Below are positions 17,814 to 26,882 of a DNA stretch of 64,000 bases, one piece after another. This DNA comes from Pseudomonadota bacterium (GTDB lineage: Bacteria; Myxococcota_A; Polyangia; Polyangiales; Polyangiaceae), in NCBI GenBank assembly GCA_023398955.1, contig JAEWRL010000092.1:47221-111220 (forward strand). The letters are read 5' to 3'. Positions within the stretch are counted from its first letter, which is position 1. Every line of letters starts with the position of its first letter. The notes under the pieces were generated by a model that was not told the origin of the DNA, searched no databases, and was given only the letters and a program-made list of their open reading frames with translations. A program made the translations under genes and the position numbers.

Positions 17814-19196
17814 ATGAGAACGAAGCACCTGCCAATGAAGACGCTATTTGCTGGTTTCCTGGCTGTAATCGCTGGGGGCTTCGGGTGTTCGGACGGTGGC
17901 AGTGAGGGGGACGACGGTGCCGGTACCTCTGGAGGCTCAGGCGGAATGTCCGCGGGCGGAACAGGGGGCTCGGGGCCGGTCGCTACGGGCGGGACGCCCA
18001 ACACCTGGGGCCAACCTGCGATGGGTGGAGTGACCAGCGCTGGCGGCGCTGCGCCATCCGCTGGCGGCTCGGCGGAAACGGGGGGGACGGCATCCGGCAC
18101 CGGTGGCTCCAGCATGGGTGGCAGCAGCACCGGAGGTGCGAGCGCGGGCGGCGCCAACAGTGGAGGCACCAGCATGGGTGGTGCCAATACGGGGGGTAGC
18201 GCCGGGGGCGGGACCGACACGGGCGGTAACAGTAGCGGCGGCGCCGGCATGGGCGGCTCCGGCATGGCGGGCAGCAGTAACGGCGGCGCTGGCTTGGGCG
18301 GCAGCACCACGGGCGCGGCCGGCTCTGCCGGTTCCGAGGCGGGAGGTGCCGACACCGGAGGAAGTGCCGGCAGTGGTGGGGCGTTTACGGGCACCTGTAC
18401 GGCATCCCAGGATACGGGCAGAAGGGTATCAGGGAGCGGACCCCACCAGGTCGTCGTCGAGACGAACTCGGATGCGGGAATCGCCTGTGGAACTATCTAC
18501 AGGCCTGCAGACTTGGGAGGAGACGAGCGGTATCCGATCCTCGTATGGGGCGAGGGCGGCTGCTCTCAGGACGGGCTCTCCAACCAGGCGGCCATGGGTG
18601 AGATTGCCTCGTGGGGATACTTCGTCGTGGCGGACGGCACGCCAGGCGCCGTCGGTGCCTGCCAAGGGGGGCAGGATGGGGCAGCCTTCCTCGACTACAT
18701 CACCTGGGCAATTGCCGAGAACGAGAAGCCCTGCAGTGCGTACTATCAGAGCCTCGATACGGCGAAGATCGCCGCCGATGGGTTCTCATGCGGCGGCCTG
18801 ATGGCGGAGAATGCCTCCGGTGACCCCCGCTTCACTGCCATCGGGATCACGAGCAGCGGACTGCTTGGTCCGAGTGCTGGCATCTATGATGGGATCCACA
18901 CGCCGTTCAAGATCATGAACGGCGGACCCGAGGACATCGCCTACGAAAACGGTCTGAACGACTACGAGGAGATCAGCTCCCGCGGCATTCCGATCGTGTA
19001 CTTCTCCAAGACGACTGCCGGTCACGGAGGAGACTTGTCCCAGGCGAGAGGGGACTTCAATCTGGTCAACCTTGCCTGGCTGAACTGGCAGCTGAAGGGT
19101 GACGAAGGAGCGACGGGCAAGGGCTTCTTGCACGGCGCAACCTGCGAGTTTTGCGCCGACAGTGGCTGGGACTACCGGTCGGCGAATATCGACTGA
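17814..19196 (+). CDS. Alpha/beta-hydrolase lipoprotein
   Basis: A protein of 460 residues. The signal peptide leads to Cys25 (GFGC), followed by one of the longest Gly/Ser/Thr tethers in the window (to about residue 195). The globular part has YPILVWGEGGCSQDG, a nucleophile elbow DGFSCGG and a candidate His in TTAGHGG, giving an alpha/beta hydrolase of the chlorophyllase/PET-hydrolase-like type. It ends CEFCADSGWDYRSANID, an ending shared with the 21312 protein, so the two are paralogues. ATG at 17814 or the Met seven codons later both give a signal peptide. Substrate unknown; the neighbours suggest a cell-wall ester. Confidence 0.78.
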   Translation: MRTKHLPMKTLFAGFLAVIAGGFGCSDGGSEGDDGAGTSGGSGGMSAGGTGGSGPVATGGTPNTWGQPAMGGVTSAGGAAPSAGGSAETGGTASGTGGSSMGGSSTGGASAGGANSGGTSMGGANTGGSAGGGTDTGGNSSGGAGMGGSGMAGSSNGGAGLGGSTTGAAGSAGSEAGGADTGGSAGSGGAFTGTCTASQDTGRRVSGSGPHQVVVETNSDAGIACGTIYRPADLGGDERYPILVWGEGGCSQDGLSNQAAMGEIASWGYFVVADGTPGAVGACQGGQDGAAFLDYITWAIAENEKPCSAYYQSLDTAKIAADGFSCGGLMAENASGDPRFTAIGITSSGLLGPSAGIYDGIHTPFKIMNGGPEDIAYENGLNDYEEISSRGIPIVYFSKTTAGHGGDLSQARGDFNLVNLAWLNWQLKGDEGATGKGFLHGATCEFCADSGWDYRSANID

Positions 19197-19703
19197 GCCC
19201 CGCTGCATTCCGCTGCAGGGCCGCCCATCTGCGCCCCCTCGTCAGGGCGACACGTCTCGATCTCGAGCGTGCCGACATGCTCAAGCGTTCTCAGGGAGTT
19301 GTCCCTCCCCTGTAGGCTGTAGCCTTCCCAGGCGGGGGCATCTCCTCCCCCGTCATCAGCGCATGGTCGCACCGCATCGCCGTTCCTGGAGCGGAGCTGC
19401 TGGCCCACCGACGTGGATTGTGGTCGGTCTGCCAATCTCAGAAAGGTGGAAGATATGAATATGATGTCTCCCCATGCTCCCATGACCCTCATCGGCGCTC
19501 CGGTCGTCCTTTGCGTCAGCGAGGGACCCGCCTATCCGGATTCTGAGCGATCCGGTGCCGAAACTCAGGCTGTTTCGTGATCGGTCCTGGCCTCTGGTGG
19601 CATTACTAGTGTAACGCCCTGCTAGGGTTTGGTGAAATCTTACACTGTCCCGCGATCGCAAACCAAGCACCGGCCCCGCGCGTGCCCCCGACGGAGAGAC
19701 TAC
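19197..19703. other. Intergenic region upstream of GH10 xylanase
   Basis: About 500 bases with no supported gene. AT content rises toward the end (19440-19640), where the xylanase promoter probably lies. A short inverted repeat TTAC-TAGT-GTAA is seen near 19603. No clear promoter hexamers. Confidence 0.4.
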
Positions 19704-21188
19704 TTGGACATCGGAACCATCAGAATAGGTCGTCGCTATCTCGCCACCTGGGGCGCGCTGGTGCTCGCGAGCGCTCCGCTGAGCTGCGGAACGGATCCGG
19801 ACGGCACCGCTCCCTCGGGTGCCGCGGGGACGGGCTCGGTGGACGTGGGCGGCACCGGCGGGACAAGCGCTTTTCCGCCTGCTGCGGGAGGGGCAGCGCT
19901 GTCCAGTGGGGGGGGCGGGAGGACGAGCGACGGCGGTACCTCGGGGACGCGCGACCCCTCGGGGGGAGCTGGGTCAGGGTTGTTCCCCTCGGGCGGTAGC
20001 AGCGGCTCGGCCTCTGGGGGTGCGTCCAGTGGCGGAAGGGCGGCGACAGGCGGGGCTCCTACTACACCGGCCTCAGGGGGGGCGTCCACGGGAGGGTGGG
20101 GTTGGGGCGCAGGCGGTAGGGCGCCCACGGGCGGCACGAGCTCGGGTGGTTTCACGTGGGGAAGCCCCGGGGGAGCACCGACGACCGCTGTGGGCGGTGC
20201 CGAGTCGGGCGGCGCTGCTGACGGCGGTTCCTCGACGGGAGGCAGCTCCGAGGGAGGCAGCTCCGAGGGTGGCGTATCAGCCGGTGGCTCGCTCACCGTC
20301 CCGTTGGACCCCGATCGCAGGTTCGTCGGCAACATCACGACGGGCCCCGACGTCAACCCACCAGGGCACGAGTTCGCCCGGCATTGGGACCAGATCACCC
20401 CGGAGAACGCGGGCAAGTGGGGTTCCGTCCAGTCTTCGGCCGGAGCAGCCTTCAACTGGCGGACGCTCGACGCTATCTATGACTATACGCAGCAGCACGG
20501 CATCATCTTCAAGGAGCATACGTTCGTTTGGGGTTCACAGCAGCCCGGCGGTTCCATCGGTGAGAACGATGTCAAGAACTGGATGAAAGCGTTCTGCGAA
20601 CGCTATCCGAATACCGCCATCATCGACGTGGTGAACGAGCCTCCTCCGCATACGACCCCTAGCTACGCAAACGCCATCGGTGGTGGCACGAATGGGAATT
20701 GGCAGTGGATTACCAACGCCTTCGTCTGGGCGCGCGAAGCCTGTCCAAACGCCATTCTGCTGTTGAATGACTACAACAACATCGAGTGGTCCAACGACAA
20801 TAACCACTTCATCAACATCGTCAAGACGATCCAGAACGCGGGCGCGCCGATCGACGCTGTTGGCGCCCAGGCCCACGACTTGGATCACGGGTCCGTTAGC
20901 TTCAACAATGTTCAGAATATGATATCGAAGCTGCATCAAGAAACGGGCCTTCCTGTATACATCACAGAGATGGACATCAGTACTTCGAACGATCAGTCCC
21001 AGCTCAGTGCGTATCAGCAGTACATTCCCTACTTCCTCGAAACCGACTATATTCGCGGAATCACTATATGGGGCTGGATTTATGGGCGAACGTGGAGCCT
21101 GGCACCCGAGAGCGGACTGATTCGCGATGGCAATCCACGGCCAGCAATGACCTGGCTCATGGAGACGTTGGGCCGCGAGTTGCCGTAG
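19704..21188 (+). CDS. GH10 endo-1,4-beta-xylanase lipoprotein
   Basis: A protein of 494 residues. The TTG at 19704 is chosen as start because GGAGAG lies 6 bases upstream and a signal peptide with APLSC (Cys28) follows. A Gly/Ser tether reaches about residue 200, then a complete GH10 domain: RHWDQITPENAGKWGSVQ, KEHTFVWGSQQP, the acid/base in DVVNEPPP (Glu312), GAQAHDLDHG, the nucleophile in YITEMDIS (Glu422) and WGWIYGRTW. The enzyme cleaves internal beta-1,4-xylan bonds and would be held at the cell envelope. A second GH10 lipoprotein is at 33937. Confidence 0.93.
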   Translation: MDIGTIRIGRRYLATWGALVLASAPLSCGTDPDGTAPSGAAGTGSVDVGGTGGTSAFPPAAGGAALSSGGGGRTSDGGTSGTRDPSGGAGSGLFPSGGSSGSASGGASSGGRAATGGAPTTPASGGASTGGWGWGAGGRAPTGGTSSGGFTWGSPGGAPTTAVGGAESGGAADGGSSTGGSSEGGSSEGGVSAGGSLTVPLDPDRRFVGNITTGPDVNPPGHEFARHWDQITPENAGKWGSVQSSAGAAFNWRTLDAIYDYTQQHGIIFKEHTFVWGSQQPGGSIGENDVKNWMKAFCERYPNTAIIDVVNEPPPHTTPSYANAIGGGTNGNWQWITNAFVWAREACPNAILLLNDYNNIEWSNDNNHFINIVKTIQNAGAPIDAVGAQAHDLDHGSVSFNNVQNMISKLHQETGLPVYITEMDISTSNDQSQLSAYQQYIPYFLETDYIRGITIWGWIYGRTWSLAPESGLIRDGNPRPAMTWLMETLGRELP

Positions 21189-21311
21189 GATAGCCGATCT
21201 TCCAGGGTGCGAATATTCCTGCCGCCGCGAAACCTTTCACGTTCTTGCGCCGTTCATTGCAGTTGATGCAACTACACACTGACTGGCCCTGCGACACAGA
21301 AGGAGTACGCG

Positions 21312-22622
21312 GTGAATAGAGATTTCCGGTCCAAGAGGTGCTTAGCGGCTGCGATTCTCAGCGTTGGAGCTTGGGGCTGCGGAACGTCCTCGGAGAGCAC
21401 TGGCGAGTCGGGTGGGGTCCAGGATTCGTCCGCGAGCTCTGCCGGTGCAGCAGCAGACAACAGCGGTGGAGGACCAAGCGGTTCTGGGGGGACCAGCACG
21501 ACGCCGCCACCGGGATCGGGTGGCGGCGCGGGCATGGGTGAAGAGCCCGCTTCGGGCGGCGCTCCCGCCACGGGCAATGGCGATAGCGCAGGGGGTTCCC
21601 TACCGGCGTCGGGCGGCAGCTCGTTGGGTGGCTCGACGGCTGGCGGGAGCCCAGGTGCGGCCGGCTCTGCCACGGGTCAGGGCGGCTCCAGGGCGGAGAC
21701 TGGGGGTTCCGCGAACAGCGGCGGGCAGCCGACGGGAGGCGCGGTCGACGCGACTGGTGGCGTGGTGGAGGTCGGGGGCGGTGCCAGCCAGGAGACCGGC
21801 GGTTCGCCCCCTACGTCGGGTGGTGGCTGCACCATCGGACCGTGGGAGTCAGCCGATCCCTCCGTGGCTGGCCCGTTTACTGTCGCGATCGAAGAGGAAG
21901 TGGGCCCCGAAGCGGGGGATCCGGAAGAGGATGGGACCGTGCCCCGGTTCACGCTCTTCCGTCCCGAAGACATGGACCAAAGCGGGCTCTGCCATCCAGT
22001 CATCACTTGGGGCAACGGCACTGGCGCTACGCCGACAATGTACGGTTCCCTACTTCGTCACTTCGCTTCGCACGGACTCGTCGTGGTTGGTTCGAACAGC
22101 ACGAACGTCTCTCGCGGCGATCCAAGGCCGATGAACGTGGGCGTCACCTGGGTCATCGAGCAGAACGAGGATCCGTCGAGTGCGCTCTACCAACGAATCG
22201 ACACGACCCACATCGGAGCGACCGGCCACTCGCAGGGCGCCATGGCTACGAGCCAGGCGTCTGCAGACGAGCGCATCATTACCTCGGTGCCGATCGAAGG
22301 TGCCATGGTGCAGCGAAACCTGCACGGCCCCGCCATGCTCTTCTGCGGTGGATTGGACGACCTCGTCGGATGCGATGGAGCCCGAAGCGCCTTCGACGCC
22401 GTCGACGCGCTACCCGCCATGTACGCGAACTTCCTCAGTGCCGACCACGGGAGCTGGCTGAGCTTCGGCAACACGCGCAGCGAAGTTGAGACAGCCATCA
22501 CCGCCTGGATGCGCGTGCACCTCATGGGCGATGATTCCCTGAGATCGTGGTTCTACGGCCCCTCGTGCACGCTCTGCGAGGACAGCGGCTGGGAGATCGA
22601 TCGTAAGAACATGGACGAGTAG
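21312..22622 (+). CDS. Alpha/beta-hydrolase lipoprotein (chlorophyllase/cutinase-like)
   Basis: A protein of 436 residues. GTG start at 21312 with AAGGAG 6 bases upstream. Lipobox AWGC (Cys23), Gly/Ser/Pro tether to about residue 172. The hydrolase part has HPVITWGNGTGATP, HGLVVVGSN, the elbow ATGHSQGAM (Ser307), an acid candidate at Asp349/350 and SADHGSW (His379). It ends with a Cys-x2-Cys-x-DSGW tail shared with the protein at 17814. The fold is typical of bacterial PET-hydrolase/chlorophyllase-like esterases. Substrate not identifiable; the flanking xylanase suggests polysaccharide esters. Confidence 0.8.
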   Translation: MNRDFRSKRCLAAAILSVGAWGCGTSSESTGESGGVQDSSASSAGAAADNSGGGPSGSGGTSTTPPPGSGGGAGMGEEPASGGAPATGNGDSAGGSLPASGGSSLGGSTAGGSPGAAGSATGQGGSRAETGGSANSGGQPTGGAVDATGGVVEVGGGASQETGGSPPTSGGGCTIGPWESADPSVAGPFTVAIEEEVGPEAGDPEEDGTVPRFTLFRPEDMDQSGLCHPVITWGNGTGATPTMYGSLLRHFASHGLVVVGSNSTNVSRGDPRPMNVGVTWVIEQNEDPSSALYQRIDTTHIGATGHSQGAMATSQASADERIITSVPIEGAMVQRNLHGPAMLFCGGLDDLVGCDGARSAFDAVDALPAMYANFLSADHGSWLSFGNTRSEVETAITAWMRVHLMGDDSLRSWFYGPSCTLCEDSGWEIDRKNMDE

Positions 22623-22653
22623 GGCTCCTGGAAGGAGGCACGACAGGCGCACG

Positions 22654-22673
22654 ACCGCGAAAGGAGTCGCGGT
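22654..22673. terminator. Hairpin between convergent genes
   Basis: A perfect 7-base stem ACCGCGA/TCGCGGT with a 6-base loop lies between the end of the hydrolase (22622, plus) and the end of the DUF3237 gene (22683, minus). A GC-rich stem in a 60-base convergent gap fits a shared terminator; no U-run follows. Confidence 0.4.
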
Positions 22674-22682
22674 TCAACCGGC

Positions 22683-24221
22683 TCAGTTTCGTTCGTAGAA
22701 GGTGATGCTCACGCCTCCTGCCGCACCGCCCGGATCGGAGCTAAGGAAGGTGTTCGCGTTCAAGAACGCGGCGGAGCCCTCTTCGCGGGTCTCGAAGAGC
22801 GGGATGAGGGCGCCCATGGGGCCGCAGTTCCGGACCAGGATGTACTCTCCATCGTCGGTGGCCAGCGTGTACCTGGCATCGAGCGTGGCGCCGGAGCCAA
22901 TGAGCTGGTAGTCGGCGCCTCCGGGCAGTATCGAGCCAGTGATTCTCCCGGTTATCGTGCCGCCTGTTATAGGGATGATGTTGCGTGTCCCTCGCTTGCT
23001 GGCACCGACAGAGATCGAGGAGCCGAGTGTCACCGTCTCCGTGAAGACGCTCTCACCGCGACTGCCACCCTCTGTCGAGCATTCCCAAGGCTGGTTCGGA
23101 ACTCCCGCGGGATCCTCCAAGTGTATCGTCGGGCCTCCTGCCGCCACTTGGGAGACCTCGTAGACAGCGAGCTCGATGGTGCCGGCCCCTTCGTCCACGA
23201 TGCGCGTTCCTGCGTAGGCCCCGTCGTTGAGCCAAGCGAGGGAACTGGACGATGCTACCTCGAAGTCCAAGACGACCCGAGCCTTCGTCTCACCAGCGGG
23301 CTGAAAGCCACACGTTCGCAGGTAGATGGGCGTGCCGTCACTGGCCCTCAGTATGTCGATCTCTTCGACCTCCATCGCGCCGTTCGCCAGGGTTAGCTCG
23401 AGGTCGAGCCCCCCCGTGAGGAAGGTGCCTTGCACGCGTCCTCCCGTGAACGTACCGCCCGTGACGTCGAGCAGACGACGGTCTCCGTACTGCGTCCTTC
23501 CGACGTCGTGGACGTCACCAATCTCTAGCGTCGCATTGAACACGAGCTCGCCCTGCGTTGGCGGCGGGACGCCGTCCGGCATCCCACAGGTCCATGAGGG
23601 GTCGGGCACGATCGTCGCTAGGTCGGCGTCTGCGCCGCCGGTGTTTCCACCACCGGTGCCCGATTCCGCCTCACCCCCGGCTCCAGCCCTGTCGCCCATG
23701 CCGCCATCCCCACTGCTGCCGGCACCCCCCCCCGCGCCGCCATCCACCGCTGCTCCACCGCTCGGAGTGGCGCTCGGATCCCCCGCCGAGCCGCCCATCC
23801 CGGCGCCCCCCGTCTCTGAGCTCGCGGTACCTCCGGCCCCCCAGGGGCTCCCCCCATCAGAACCCCCGCCAGCACCGCCCACGACGTTGCTGCCGCCCGT
23901 GGAGGGGCCTCCTCCGCTGGGCGCGCCTCCGGTCGGTGTCGTTCCGCCGCTGCTGGCCCCGCCGGCGAGGGTGCCGACGGTACCCCCGAGCAGCGCGCCT
24001 CCTTGAGCACTCCCGGTGAAGCCACCGGTTGTGCCGCCTGAGCCGATGGCGGAGCCGCCCCCGGTCGCCATGCTCGCCCCGAAACCCCCTGCCAAAACGC
24101 CGCTTCCTCCTGTAGAGTCCGCCGTGCCGTTCGCCTGAGGGTCGCTCGAATCACCGCAACCCGCAAGGATGCACGTGCTGGCCAGGGTGGGCAAGAGCAG
24201 GCTTCTCCACATGGGTGTCAT
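22683..24221 (-). CDS. Lipoprotein with two DUF3237 domains
   Basis: A protein of 512 residues with a lipobox ILAGC (Cys22) and a Gly/Ser tether of about 180 residues. Two copies of a DUF3237 (PF11578) domain follow. The first has RTQYGDRRLLDVTGGTF...GTFLTGGLDLEL; the second has SKRGTRNIIPITGGTI...GSILPGGADYQL and ends DARYTLATDDGEYILVRNCG, the clearest family match. Each copy is a small beta-barrel-like fold of unknown function and most known members are single-domain cytosolic proteins, so a tethered tandem is unusual. ATG at 24221 or 24212 both serve the signal peptide. Confidence 0.8.
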   Translation of the reverse strand: MTPMWRSLLLPTLASTCILAGCGDSSDPQANGTADSTGGSGVLAGGFGASMATGGGSAIGSGGTTGGFTGSAQGGALLGGTVGTLAGGASSGGTTPTGGAPSGGGPSTGGSNVVGGAGGGSDGGSPWGAGGTASSETGGAGMGGSAGDPSATPSGGAAVDGGAGGGAGSSGDGGMGDRAGAGGEAESGTGGGNTGGADADLATIVPDPSWTCGMPDGVPPPTQGELVFNATLEIGDVHDVGRTQYGDRRLLDVTGGTFTGGRVQGTFLTGGLDLELTLANGAMEVEEIDILRASDGTPIYLRTCGFQPAGETKARVVLDFEVASSSSLAWLNDGAYAGTRIVDEGAGTIELAVYEVSQVAAGGPTIHLEDPAGVPNQPWECSTEGGSRGESVFTETVTLGSSISVGASKRGTRNIIPITGGTITGRITGSILPGGADYQLIGSGATLDARYTLATDDGEYILVRNCGPMGALIPLFETREEGSAAFLNANTFLSSDPGGAAGGVSITFYERN

Positions 24222-24852
24222 CTTAGGTGCCGCCCCGCGCCACGGGGAGGGACTTCTTTGTCCCTCCCCGCGGGCAGGTGCTGCTATCGTCGCCAAGGCA
24301 GTAACTCAATAGCTGTGGGTCCAGGCCTTTCTCCTCGAGTACTGCCGGTGTCGGCGGCGGTGCCTGCGTCGTCTCGCCGGTGAGCCATTGGTGGACGGCC
24401 TGCTTGCCGCGGGCGCCAGACTGGCGGCCTCGAGCGCTTCACGGGTGCTCATCCGCTTCTCGAAGACGCCGCTCGTGCGCCACATGCTCAGTACTGGGAG
24501 TCCTCGCGCTGGTACGACCTTCAATGGAGTCAAGACTCGCAGACTGCTCGGGCGGTGCCCCCGTGTCCTGCTCCGTCTTCCCCGGCTGGGGACTCTCGCG
24601 GGTGGCCCGCGCTGCACGTGCCCATGCCGCCCGCGGCTGCCACCTACTTGAGGCACGATGCCTCTCCGACGGTGAAACTCTGTGGCGGCGACGAGCGACA
24701 GCGGCTTGGATCGACCCATCCGGGGGTGCCTCTGTGAGCTGGCGCCGAACTGGAGAGGAATGACCCATCCGTTCTCCGCAGGGCCCCGAGGACGCTGGCC
24801 GTCATCTCTGCCCCAAGAGGGCTCTGTGCACCCGGTCGGAATAGTAACCAGT
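24222..24852. other. Intergenic region, no supported gene
   Basis: About 630 bases between the DUF3237 gene and the operator/promoter of the EEP gene. A 189-residue minus-strand frame (24306-24875) is open but Arg/Pro-rich without similarity, so I do not call it. The region looks like decayed or non-coding sequence. Confidence 0.35.
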
Positions 24853-24865
24853 TTATCAGTGATAA
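24853..24865. promoter_or_regulatory. TetO-like palindromic operator candidate
   Basis: A perfect 13-base palindrome TTATCAGTGATAA. Its inner 11 bases, TATCAGTGATA, are identical to the core of the classical tet operator bound by TetR. It ends 3 bases before a TTGACA box, where a bound repressor would block RNA polymerase. No TetR-family gene is visible nearby. Confidence 0.5.
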
Positions 24866-24868
24866 TCG

Positions 24869-24897
24869 TTGACACCGCTATGGACTCGGCTTTAGAT
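24869..24897 (+). promoter_or_regulatory. Sigma-70-like promoter candidate
   Basis: TTGACA (24869-24874), a 17-base spacer and TTAGAT (24892-24897), about 65 bases before the start of the EEP-family lipoprotein. The -35 is a perfect consensus; the -10 matches three of six positions. Confidence 0.5.
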
Positions 24898-24961
24898 TTC
24901 GATCACTCAAGAAGCGTGAGTTGGTGCCCCGCCATCGAGGTGCTGCAACCACGGAGGGCTT

Positions 24962-25966
24962 ATGAGCATCGATTTGAAGACACTCCTCGTCGTATGCGGG
25001 AGCGTGGGACTCGGGGCATGCACGTTAGAGGCGACCGACGCTCCACCCGACGCAGAGCTTCGCAAAGCACGACAGGAGCTCTCGTCGACCATCTACTATG
25101 CGATGAGCTTAAATGTTCGTATCCCAGAAGACTCGGGCGAACGTCATTGGGACAACCGGGAGCCGCACCTCGCGAAAACGATTGCGTATTGGAGACCAGC
25201 GGTGATCGCGCTGCAGGAGCTGAGGTCGAGTACGCACAGTAGCCTCCATGGTGCTGTTGAGTCCGAAACTGGGATCGACTACTTCTGGTATTGGGTTGAC
25301 AGAGGAGACGGCGAACGTATCGCCATTTGGGTTGATAGAGCTTCTTTCTACATAGAGGCATACGGTTATTGGAACGTCTCGAACAGTGCGCGCGATGATA
25401 GCTGTGGCCTGTTCGATGATGAGGACTCAAAGAATCGACCGATTCAGTATGTTCGTGCGATCGACCGATTCAATGGGCGCCGAACCTACTTCTTCAATAC
25501 TCATTTTCCGTCCAAGAACAGCTGCGAACGCCATGGGATGGCTTCCATTTTCGCGGACAAGATTAGCGGTCGCTCGGATCAGGCGGCGCGCGTCTTGGCA
25601 ATGGGTGACTTCAACGATGGATACGAGTCCAGTGGGCGGCTCAACGGCTCAACGGAGCGCTTGCTGACTGAAGCGGGGCTTCTCTCGACCTATGCAGAGG
25701 CTCACTATCCAATGAGCTCATATGACTACCTAACCGTCAATGGCTGGAACAAGACCAGCAGGCGCGGAAGGATGATCGACCATATTATGGTCAACGAGAT
25801 TGGTGCGACTATATATGGATATGTCGATCGAAATATGTTCACCAGTGCGGGGTTGCGTGTCTGGTGCAGCTATGTCGACTCGTCCGGGTACTGCGGTAGC
25901 TACCGGGCCAGTACCCTCGAGCTGTACTCGGACCATTGGGCCGTGGCTGCCGCGATGTATCGCTGA
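24962..25966 (+). CDS. Exported endonuclease/exonuclease/phosphatase-family lipoprotein
   Basis: A protein of 334 residues; ATG 24962 has GGAGGG just upstream. Lipobox LGAC (Cys20), no Gly-rich tether. The EEP/DNase I-like fold is complete: SLNVR (Asn51), ALQE (Glu86, metal ligand), FFNTHFP (His181), MGDFND (Asp216, Asn218), MIDHIMVN (Asp273/His274) and SDHWAV (Asp324/His325). Such exported enzymes are DNases or sphingomyelinase/phosphodiesterase types; the sequence does not decide. Its DNA is more AT-rich and its tether style differs from the neighbours, which may point to a separate origin. It is probably driven by the promoter at 24869. Confidence 0.85.
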   Translation: MSIDLKTLLVVCGSVGLGACTLEATDAPPDAELRKARQELSSTIYYAMSLNVRIPEDSGERHWDNREPHLAKTIAYWRPAVIALQELRSSTHSSLHGAVESETGIDYFWYWVDRGDGERIAIWVDRASFYIEAYGYWNVSNSARDDSCGLFDDEDSKNRPIQYVRAIDRFNGRRTYFFNTHFPSKNSCERHGMASIFADKISGRSDQAARVLAMGDFNDGYESSGRLNGSTERLLTEAGLLSTYAEAHYPMSSYDYLTVNGWNKTSRRGRMIDHIMVNEIGATIYGYVDRNMFTSAGLRVWCSYVDSSGYCGSYRASTLELYSDHWAVAAAMYR

Positions 25967-26179
25967 ACGGTACTGAGGGGCGGATCGTCGGGAATGCGCG
26001 CGGAGCGCGGGTTGCTAGGGGCCTCCGATGGCGAAATCGTGAGGGCGCCGAGGAGCGTTGCGGAGCGCGGGGCATTGGGATTTCCGGTAGTAGAAGTGTG
26101 GGTGTCGCCACTGGTAGTGGTGTCGGTGTGTCCTGATGGGACAAAATAATAGTGTTGGTCGAGAAGAAGGAGTGGATTT

Positions 26180-26812
26180 GTGAAGAATCTAGCTATAGTA
26201 GCGGCGTTTTCAGCGTTTGGTGTTGGGGCATGTGCCTCAGCCGTCGACGGCTCCGAAGGAGCCGATGAGCTGATGCCGCCCGAGGCGGTCACGGACGAGG
26301 TGGGAGAGGACGTGTCCATGCTGCAACTTGGGGCGCCCGGCACGCAGTACACGATGCGAGAGCGAGGGGGGAGCGGCGGCAGCCCAGCGCCATCATTGAG
26401 GGGCTCCGTCATCTATGCCATGCGCGTGAACACTGGAAGACTCGTCGATCAGGTGAACCTTGCTTACTACGTACCGAGCCGGTCGGACAATCTCTACCGT
26501 AGCGGTGATTTCTACGATGTCTTGGGACCCATTGGAGGGTCGGGCGGTACTTACCACGACTGGACATACTGTCCTGGGGGCTATGGGGCGGTGGGCATCC
26601 AGGGTCGCGCCGCCGATAAGGTCGATGCAGTCGGTCTCATTTGCGCGGACCTGACGAACAGCTCGCGCCGCGTCACGTTGCCGGTACACGGAGGCTCCGG
26701 GGGCCAGGGCTTCTACGATGAATGTGCACAGGGCTATCTGATGACCGGAGTGAACCTGCGATCGGGTCGAGTGGTGGATCGGATTCAGGGTGTGTGTCAG
26801 AAGGAGAGGTAA
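26180..26812 (+). CDS. Lipoprotein with three-fold GGSGG/VD repeat (lectin-like)
   Basis: A protein of 210 residues, GTG start with AGAAGGAG upstream. Signal peptide to GVGAC (Cys18). After a Glu/Asp-rich linker come three repeats of about 52-56 residues, each opening with GGSGG (63, 119 and 171) and closing with a G-x2-VD-x-(I/V) motif (VD at 89, 148 and 199). The second and third repeats also carry Cys pairs (131/155 and 182/206), likely disulfides. Three-fold repeats of this kind recall the beta-prism fold of jacalin-type lectins or VMO-I, so carbohydrate binding is possible. I do not recognise the exact family. Confidence 0.7.
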   Translation: MKNLAIVAAFSAFGVGACASAVDGSEGADELMPPEAVTDEVGEDVSMLQLGAPGTQYTMRERGGSGGSPAPSLRGSVIYAMRVNTGRLVDQVNLAYYVPSRSDNLYRSGDFYDVLGPIGGSGGTYHDWTYCPGGYGAVGIQGRAADKVDAVGLICADLTNSSRRVTLPVHGGSGGQGFYDECAQGYLMTGVNLRSGRVVDRIQGVCQKER

Positions 26813-26829
26813 TTTCGGTTAAGAATCAG

Positions 26830-26863
26830 GGCCGCGCGGGGTTCGGCTTGGCCCCGCACGGCC
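26830..26863. terminator. GC-rich hairpin between genes
   Basis: Arms GGCCGCGCGGGG (26830-26841) and CCCCGCACGGCC (26852-26863) pair over 12 bases with one mismatch and a 10-base loop. It follows the lectin-like gene by 17 bases and precedes the protease start by 19. Terminator or attenuator; no T-run follows. Confidence 0.5.
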
Positions 26864-26882
26864 ATGCCGAGGAGGCTTCGAC

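Noticed and set aside
19736..20455. Pro-rich minus-strand frames opposite Gly/Ser tethers (also at 21272, 17444, 41536)
   Set aside because: Pro-Pro repeats are the mirror of Gly-Gly codons on the real coding strand.
24306..24875. 189-residue minus-strand frame
   Set aside because: Composition is Arg-rich and it runs through the promoter and operator of the EEP gene; no similarity I can name.
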